A stretch of DNA of 17,707 bases, taken from positions 1 through 17,707 of the forward strand of contig PNOO01000023.1 in NCBI GenBank assembly GCA_013824905.1. The letters are read 5' to 3'. This document shows, piece by piece, positions 13,164-17,707 of this stretch. Source of the stretch: Syntrophus sp. (in: bacteria) (GTDB lineage: Bacteria; Desulfobacterota; Syntrophia; Syntrophales; UBA5619). Position 1 is the stretch's first letter, and every line of letters begins with the position of its first letter. The notes under the pieces are model-generated. The model saw nothing but the letters and a program-made list of their open reading frames with translations. It was not told where the DNA came from and made no database searches. The position numbers and the translations under genes were made by a program.

Positions 13164-15677
13164 ATGCCTTTTCAGTCTTGGTTTGCGATCCTGATCTGTA
13201 CCATTCTTTGCCTCTCCGGCTGCATGAAGACGGTCGAAAAAAAAGCAACCGTACCGGTCCCGGAGAAAAAAACAGCAGCCGAGCATCAGGCACCTTATGA
13301 TCTTGATATTCCGAAAGAATACCTGGATCTCCTGCGGAGTGCCAACGCGGATGACTGGAGAATTCCCCAAATATTTCTGGCCCTTGCCGGTCAATATGAA
13401 GCAGAGGGGGATGAGGGGAGGGCGCTTCACTTTCTGGACAGGGCGGCGAAGGCCTTTGCCGTAAAAAAAGATTCCTCCGGCGAGGCGCTGGTCTTCTCCA
13501 AAAAGATCCTTTTCCTGATGCAGACAGGTCGGGAGCGCGAGGCCCTTGCACTGCTGCGAGAGGGGGGCGAAAAATGGACAGAGCCTCCACTCCGGGCTTT
13601 TCCGGAATATCTCGACGGCCGCCTCGCCCTGCTGAGGGGCGATTTTAACCGCGCCCGGGAGCTGTTCAGTCTATCTCTCCAAGACAACACGGTTTTCCAG
13701 ACCGATCTTCACCTCCTTCGGCTGAAGCGCGATGCCGAACTCGCAGCCGGGATGGCGGCGGTTCTGTCCGAATACCTCCCGCGTCTACTGGCGGTCTATC
13801 GCCTTCAGGAAACACCGCTTTCTGAAACGCGCCCGGCCGGTGAAAGCAGTCTCCACCTGCAAAATGCCCTTGCCATGAATGAGGAATTGAGAAAGACGAT
13901 GCTCGGGACGTTTATTCCGGCCTTCGATTTTCAGAGGACCGAGGCCGAGGCGCGAGCCTTTATGGGGCTGGCCGATGGGATGAGAGGCAATGCTACGGAA
14001 TCGCTCCGTGCCCTCGTCTATGCGGCGGAATCGGCGCGGGCGACGGGCTTCCGTGAAGGCGAGATCAGGAGCCTCCTGTTTCTGGGCGAACTGGGACTCG
14101 CAGGGGTAAACAGAAGCGAAGGCCTTATGGCGGCCGAAACACTCCGGGAGAGAGCCGATCACTACCAGGCGGCGTCTTATCAGATCTGGGCGAGACTCCT
14201 TTTGGCCCGTTATGCCCATGAGATAGGGCGGAGAAATGAGGCGATAGCCACCCTCCAGGAGGCGGATGCGATCCTTTCGGTTCAGAGGTCCGGACCGGAA
14301 GCGGAGATGTTCGCGGAGGTCTGTCGCCTTCAACGCCGTGCGGTCTATGAATCCCTGGTCGAGATGCTGGCCGCGGTGGGGCGCGCCGGCGAGGCCCTGA
14401 CCGCGGCGGAGAAGGCCAAGGCGCTCATGACGACGAATCTTCTGGCCGGCCAGGATATCGGTGCGACCCCCGCCGAACGGGAGCTGCTCCTGAAGGAGGC
14501 GGAACTTGGTGAAATCTTCCGAATCATCCGGCGACGCATCCTGAATGTGTCCGGAGAGGCGCACACCGGGGAGCTTTTAGAGAGGCTCAAGGGGGTCAAG
14601 ACGATGTATGATGAGCTGCTCGGTCAGTTCGGGACAGAAGGAGAAAGGCTCCTCCCCCTTGTCTCAGTTCACGGAATCGATCCCGCTGCCTTACAGCATC
14701 TGTTGGATGCGGATACCACAATATTTTCATACTTTGTGACCGATACCGGCCTCTATGTATGGGCCATCCACCAAAATATGGTCCAACTGGTGAAAATCGA
14801 TCTCACGCGGGCGGAGCTCAGAGGCCTCGTTTTTTCCTATCTCGAATCTATATACTCCAGGGACAGAAGAAAAACGGAGAGCCTCTCACGCAGGGTATAC
14901 GATCTGCTTCTTAAGCCGGTCATTCCGTTCGTTTCCGGGGATCGGATCGGATTTATCCCCGATGACTGCCTCAGCTATTTTCCCTTCGCGGCGATGAATT
15001 ACCGAGGGAAGTCCCTTGTTGAAGGCTTTTCCATATTTCACCTCCCCACGGCCGGTCTGCTGGAGGAGGTCGTTACAAAAAAAGCTCATTCGGGTCTCAG
15101 GATACTTGCCTTCGGGGATCCCGATCTGGAAGATGAGACGCTGGATCTCCATCATGCGGTGGAGGAACTCAAGCGGATCAGGAAACAAGGCGACACCGTT
15201 CTGCTCAAAGAGCAGGCGTCGGAGACGAAAGCGGGGGAGATGATGGCGAATTACGACATTCTCCATTTTGCCGTCCGGGGACAGTTCAATTCCGATGCGC
15301 CGCTGCTTTCGGGCCTTCTGCTTACACCAGGCGCTGATCAGGACGGCATCCTGAGCGTCCTCGATATCTTCCGGCTTCGCTTTCCGGGAAGGGCCGTCGT
15401 CCTGAGCGGCTGCGACACCCTGCCGGAGAAAGATCCGGAGGGGAAGAGTATTTCCGCACTGCAGCGGGCGTTTCTCCATGCGGGAAGCCCCTCCGTCGTC
15501 TCGACGCTCTGGTTTGTCGACGACCGGGCGTCTGCCTATCTCCTGGAGCTTTTTTATCGGCAGTTGGAAAGAAAAAAATCCCTTGCCGATTCGCTCCGGA
15601 CGGCGCAGCTCCGACTGATTCGAGAAGGCTATCCCCCCTATATTTGGGCGGCCTTCATAGTGACGGGTAGGTACTGA
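13164..15677 (+). CDS. TPR/CHAT-domain lipoprotein, catalytic His replaced
   Basis: An 837-residue protein. The signal peptide ends in the lipobox CLSGC, so it is probably lipidated at Cys20 and exported. Residues 50-450 are helical repeats of TPR type (for example GDEGRALHFLDRAAKAF, GREREALALLREG, GRAGEALTAAEKAKAL). Residues 535-837 form a CHAT domain, a caspase/separase-like peptidase fold, with IGFIPDDCLSYFPFAAM, LAFGDPDL, PLLSGLLLTPGA, VVLSGCDTL, STLWFVDD and WAAFIVTG. The nucleophile Cys750 is kept, but the usual HFATHG reads HFAVRG, so Arg705 replaces the catalytic His; His701 four residues earlier remains. It may be a pseudo-peptidase or use another base. ATG 13164 follows AAAGAGGT. 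Its partners and substrate are unknown. The upstream lipoprotein and downstream rfbB suggest an envelope role. Confidence 0.9.
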   Translation: MPFQSWFAILICTILCLSGCMKTVEKKATVPVPEKKTAAEHQAPYDLDIPKEYLDLLRSANADDWRIPQIFLALAGQYEAEGDEGRALHFLDRAAKAFAVKKDSSGEALVFSKKILFLMQTGREREALALLREGGEKWTEPPLRAFPEYLDGRLALLRGDFNRARELFSLSLQDNTVFQTDLHLLRLKRDAELAAGMAAVLSEYLPRLLAVYRLQETPLSETRPAGESSLHLQNALAMNEELRKTMLGTFIPAFDFQRTEAEARAFMGLADGMRGNATESLRALVYAAESARATGFREGEIRSLLFLGELGLAGVNRSEGLMAAETLRERADHYQAASYQIWARLLLARYAHEIGRRNEAIATLQEADAILSVQRSGPEAEMFAEVCRLQRRAVYESLVEMLAAVGRAGEALTAAEKAKALMTTNLLAGQDIGATPAERELLLKEAELGEIFRIIRRRILNVSGEAHTGELLERLKGVKTMYDELLGQFGTEGERLLPLVSVHGIDPAALQHLLDADTTIFSYFVTDTGLYVWAIHQNMVQLVKIDLTRAELRGLVFSYLESIYSRDRRKTESLSRRVYDLLLKPVIPFVSGDRIGFIPDDCLSYFPFAAMNYRGKSLVEGFSIFHLPTAGLLEEVVTKKAHSGLRILAFGDPDLEDETLDLHHAVEELKRIRKQGDTVLLKEQASETKAGEMMANYDILHFAVRGQFNSDAPLLSGLLLTPGADQDGILSVLDIFRLRFPGRAVVLSGCDTLPEKDPEGKSISALQRAFLHAGSPSVVSTLWFVDDRASAYLLELFYRQLERKKSLADSLRTAQLRLIREGYPPYIWAAFIVTGRY

Positions 15678-15721
15678 AAATTATCCGGCCGTAACGCCGT
15701 GCAACGAAAGAAAGGAGATCC

Positions 15722-16786
15722 ATGAATAGCGAAAATTTACTGGTGACCGGGGGCTGCGGCTTCATCGGGAGCAACTTCATCCGTCATCTGCTTGCCAATG
15801 CAGATTTCAAAGGAAGGATCATCAATGCGGACAACCTGACCTATGCGGGGAATCCGGAAAACTTGAGCGATGTCGCGGAAACCCGGCCGGGGTGGTACCT
15901 CTTCCGGAAGGCGGACATCTGCGATGCAGCCGTCGTCCGGGAGCTCTTCGACAATTACGGGATTGACACCGTCTGTCATTTCGCCGCCGAATCCCATGTG
16001 GATCGTTCGATCCTCATGCCGGACAGTTTTATTCAGACCAATATCATCGGCACATTCAACCTCCTCGAAGCGGCAAGGAGCAGGGGGACGGGCTTCCGGC
16101 TCTTCCACCACATCAGCACCGACGAGGTTTACGGGAGCCTCGGCCCGGTGGGGGCATTCACCGAAGAGACGCCCTATCGTCCGAACAGCCCCTACTCCGC
16201 CTCCAAGGCCTCCTCCGACCATCTCGTCCGCGCCTATCATGAAACCTACGGCCTGCCGACGACGCTGTCCAACTGTTCCAACAACTACGGTCCTTATCAA
16301 TTCCCGGAAAAGCTGATCCCGCTGGTGATCCTCAATGCCCTGGAGGGAAAGCCCCTCCCGGTTTACGGGGACGGTAAAAACGTCCGGGACTGGCTTTACG
16401 TTACGGATCATTGCGAGGCGATCCGACAGATCATGGAGAAGGGACGGCGCGGAGAGACCTACAATATCGGCGGCCATGCGGAGATGGAAAACATCGCCAT
16501 CGTGGAGATGATCTGCGATCTGGTGGACGAGTTCGCGCCGCCTCCCAAGGGGGGCTCTCGACGGCAGTTGATCACCTTCGTAAAAGACAGGCCCGGCCAC
16601 GATCGGCGCTATGCCATCGATTTCAAGAAATTGCACAAAGAGCTGGGCTGGTCTCCCGCGGAATCCTTCGCCTCGGGCCTCCGGAAGACCGTCCGATGGT
16701 ACCTCGATCACCGTGCCTGGAGCGAGCGGATCAGGAGCGGGGAGTATCAGTCCTGGATCCGAGAACAGTATGGGGAAAGAGAATAA
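15722..16786 (+). CDS. rfbB: dTDP-glucose 4,6-dehydratase
   Basis: A 354-residue short-chain dehydrogenase/reductase-fold enzyme that converts dTDP-glucose to dTDP-4-keto-6-deoxyglucose, the committed step toward dTDP-rhamnose and other deoxysugars of lipopolysaccharide. Seen directly: the NAD-binding TGGCGFIGSNF (9-19), FAAESHVDRSI, the catalytic STDEVYG (T133, D134, E135), YSASK (Y158, K162), SNNYGPYQFPEKLIP and the substrate-binding GDGKNVRDWLYV. Length and catalytic residue numbers agree with characterised RfbB enzymes. AAAGGAG lies just before ATG 15722. The usual rfbA, rfbC and rfbD partners are not within the window, so it is a stand-alone copy. It begins 44 nt after the CHAT gene and may share its transcript. 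Confidence 0.96.
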   Translation: MNSENLLVTGGCGFIGSNFIRHLLANADFKGRIINADNLTYAGNPENLSDVAETRPGWYLFRKADICDAAVVRELFDNYGIDTVCHFAAESHVDRSILMPDSFIQTNIIGTFNLLEAARSRGTGFRLFHHISTDEVYGSLGPVGAFTEETPYRPNSPYSASKASSDHLVRAYHETYGLPTTLSNCSNNYGPYQFPEKLIPLVILNALEGKPLPVYGDGKNVRDWLYVTDHCEAIRQIMEKGRRGETYNIGGHAEMENIAIVEMICDLVDEFAPPPKGGSRRQLITFVKDRPGHDRRYAIDFKKLHKELGWSPAESFASGLRKTVRWYLDHRAWSERIRSGEYQSWIREQYGERE

Positions 16787-16790
16787 AACC

Positions 16791-16804
16791 GCTGTGATCA
16801 CAGC
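16791..16804. promoter_or_regulatory. Perfect 14-base palindrome GCTGTGATCACAGC
   Basis: A perfect palindrome five bases after the rfbB stop and centred about 52 bases before the predicted rubrerythrin-like transcript start. There is no T-run, so it does not look like a terminator. It resembles an operator; the halves TGTGA/TCACA recall CRP-FNR family half-sites, but they abut without the usual N6 or N4 spacer, so I do not assign a regulator. Confidence 0.4.
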
Positions 16805-16814
16805 CATAATCAAC

Positions 16815-16843
16815 TTGAGGTAGAGAGCAAAATTTGCTAAGAT
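16815..16843 (+). promoter_or_regulatory. Candidate promoter of the rubrerythrin-like gene with palindrome in spacer
   Basis: TTGAGG (16815-16820) and TAAGAT (16838-16843) are 17 bases apart. The spacer holds AGCAAA-A-TTTGCT (16826-16838), a perfect inverted repeat that would place a repressor between the -35 and -10 boxes. The predicted start near 16850 leaves a leader of about 75 nt. Confidence 0.45.
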
Positions 16844-16924
16844 TCATGACGGCTACGCAAACCAAAATGACGGGCGGATTCCGCGATGGGTGGAAGCGCC
16901 TGTTCAACAGCAAAGGAGAAAACC

Positions 16925-17446
16925 ATGGAACCACGGTTGAATGCATTGGACACTGCTCTGAAAAACGAGATGAACGAACACCATTTCTATAAGAAGAATG
17001 CGGAGAGAACGAAGAATACCGTCGGCAAGGCGATGTTCGAGCAGATTGCGGGAGAGGAGCTGGAGCATTACGAGCGGCTTCAGCAGCTTGCCGAAAGCTG
17101 GAAGAAGGACAAAAAATGGCCGGAGACCGTTCCGCTCAAGGTGAATGAGACGGCAGTACGGTCGATTTTCGGCAGGGCCGCCCAGTCGTGCGGGAAAGCG
17201 GCTGCCTGTGGGGATTCCGACGACCTGAATGCGGTCCGCACGGCGATCGAATTCGAGGCGAAGGGGGCGGCGTTCTATGCGGAGCTTCGCGACCAGTCGT
17301 CCGATCCGAAGGAAAAGGCGTTCTTCGGCCTCTTGGCCAATATTGAGCACGAACACTTTTCCTCTCTCAAAGATACGGAGGAGTACTTCGTTAATCCGGG
17401 CGGCTATTTTCAGAAGGCCGAGAGTTCAGGCCTCGACGGGGCGTAA
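16925..17446 (+). CDS. Rubrerythrin-like ferritin-family diiron protein without rubredoxin domain
   Basis: A 173-residue four-helix-bundle protein of the rubrerythrin/ferritin-like superfamily, likely involved in peroxide detoxification or iron handling in an oxygen-sensitive cell. Candidate iron ligands lie in four helices: E15 or E18 in ALKNEMNEHHFYKKNAE, the E45-x-x-H48 motif in AGEELEHYERL, E109 or E111 in AIEFEAKGAAFYAEL, and E141-x-x-H144 in ANIEHEHFSSL. The C-terminal rubredoxin-like CxxC pairs of classical rubrerythrin are absent, so an electron donor must be a separate protein. ATG 16925 follows AAAGGAG; an in-frame ATG at 16886 has no such site. The last 56 nt overlap the end of the oppositely oriented ABC-F gene. 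Confidence 0.88.
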   Translation: MEPRLNALDTALKNEMNEHHFYKKNAERTKNTVGKAMFEQIAGEELEHYERLQQLAESWKKDKKWPETVPLKVNETAVRSIFGRAAQSCGKAAACGDSDDLNAVRTAIEFEAKGAAFYAELRDQSSDPKEKAFFGLLANIEHEHFSSLKDTEEYFVNPGGYFQKAESSGLDGA

Positions 17447-17707
17447 CCGCCTCCAACCTCAGGGTCAGGTCGTTCCAGGCATAGTAGAGATCTTCCAGCT
17501 CGACGGAAATGGCTTTCAGCTCCTGATTGAGATGTTTGATCCGTTCCGGATCCCGGTAGATCTCCGGTTCACAGAGGGCCGCCTCGCCTTCCTTCCGCCG
17601 GACCTCCAGAAGGGCGATCCGCTCCTCTGTTACTGCCAGGTCCTGTTTCAGGGCCGACGTCGCCCGCGAGATCCGGGTCCGCTCTTCCGCCTCGATCCGT
17701 CTTTCCT
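17391..17707 (-). CDS. ABC-F type ATPase, C-terminal coiled-coil part (5' end outside window)
   Basis: On the minus strand an open frame enters from the right edge and ends at TAA 17391, giving about 105 residues. It is rich in Glu, Arg and Leu, with heptad-like spacing (EERTRISRATSALKQDLA, EERIALLEVRRKEGEA). The block CEPEIYRDPERIKHLNQEL followed by LEDLYYAWNDLTLRLE matches the C-terminal domain of Uup/YheS-like ABC-F proteins, ribosome-associated ATPases. The nucleotide-binding domains lie beyond the window, so the exact subfamily is unknown. The final 19 or so residues overlap the convergent rubrerythrin-like gene by 56 nt. Confidence 0.8.
   Translation of the reverse strand, partial: ERRIEAEERTRISRATSALKQDLAVTEERIALLEVRRKEGEAALCEPEIYRDPERIKHLNQELKAISVELEDLYYAWNDLTLRLEAVTPRRGLNSRPSENSRPD

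Noticed and set aside
16791..16804. Palindrome GCTGTGATCACAGC as an intrinsic terminator of rfbB or as a CRP site
   Set aside because: There is no T-run on either side, and the half-sites touch without the N6 spacer that CRP needs; kept only as an unassigned palindrome.
15737..16813. Long minus-strand open frame (358 codons) opposite rfbB
   Set aside because: The rfbB frame has all catalytic motifs; the antisense frame is rich in Arg, Pro, Val and Gly without domains, as expected from codon bias of a GC-rich gene.
1..17707. CRISPR arrays, transposases, integrases, tRNA or rRNA genes
   Set aside because: No regularly spaced repeats, no transposase or integrase motifs and no tRNA or rRNA-like conserved segments were seen on either strand.

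Overview
The window looks like the chromosome of an anaerobic or microaerobic Gram-negative bacterium, plausibly a Desulfobacterota (deltaproteobacterial) lineage. This is inferred from Gram-negative lipoprotein signals, a periplasmic-binding-protein-dependent transporter, a rubrerythrin-type diiron protein and a moderately GC-rich coding style. No rRNA, tRNA, CRISPR array or insertion sequence is visible.

Left half, 1-7325, all on the minus strand. This is a compact catabolic cluster read from right to left. A complete tripartite tricarboxylate transporter comes first (tctB, tctA, tctC). It is followed by an AtuA/DUF1446 protein and a DUF4387 protein, then a truncated second tctB remnant. 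An isocitrate lyase/PEP mutase superfamily enzyme, a GntR/FCD regulator and a second tctC (cut by the window edge) complete it. Gaps within the run are short (3-67 nt) as far as the GntR gene. The layout suggests uptake of an organic acid, processing by the AtuA/DUF4387 pair, and conversion by the ICL/PEPM-like enzyme under GntR control. The ICL/PEPM protein lacks the usual catalytic Cys loop and one of the two Asp of the metal motif, and AtuA/DUF4387 biochemistry is not established. This is the best candidate here for an undescribed system.

Divergent intergenic region, about 7326-7930. It is AT-rich and has no convincing gene. It holds a candidate promoter for each flanking operon and several palindromes that could be operators.

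Middle, 7931-12172, plus strand. A TPP riboswitch has an explicit antiterminator/terminator pair. It precedes a thiamine salvage operon: thiN (thiamine pyrophosphokinase), thiD (HMP/HMP-P kinase) and cytX (putative HMP transporter). A tRNA nucleotidyltransferase (cca-type) gene starts 14 nt inside the end of cytX, so it is tied to the thiamine operon.

Right part, 12173-17707. A SPOR-NlpC/P60 lipoprotein is followed by a large TPR/CHAT lipoprotein whose catalytic His is replaced by Arg, then a stand-alone rfbB (dTDP-glucose 4,6-dehydratase). A rubrerythrin-like protein comes next, with its own promoter and a palindrome in the promoter spacer. On the minus strand, the C-terminal end of an ABC-F ATPase overlaps the rubrerythrin gene tail to tail.
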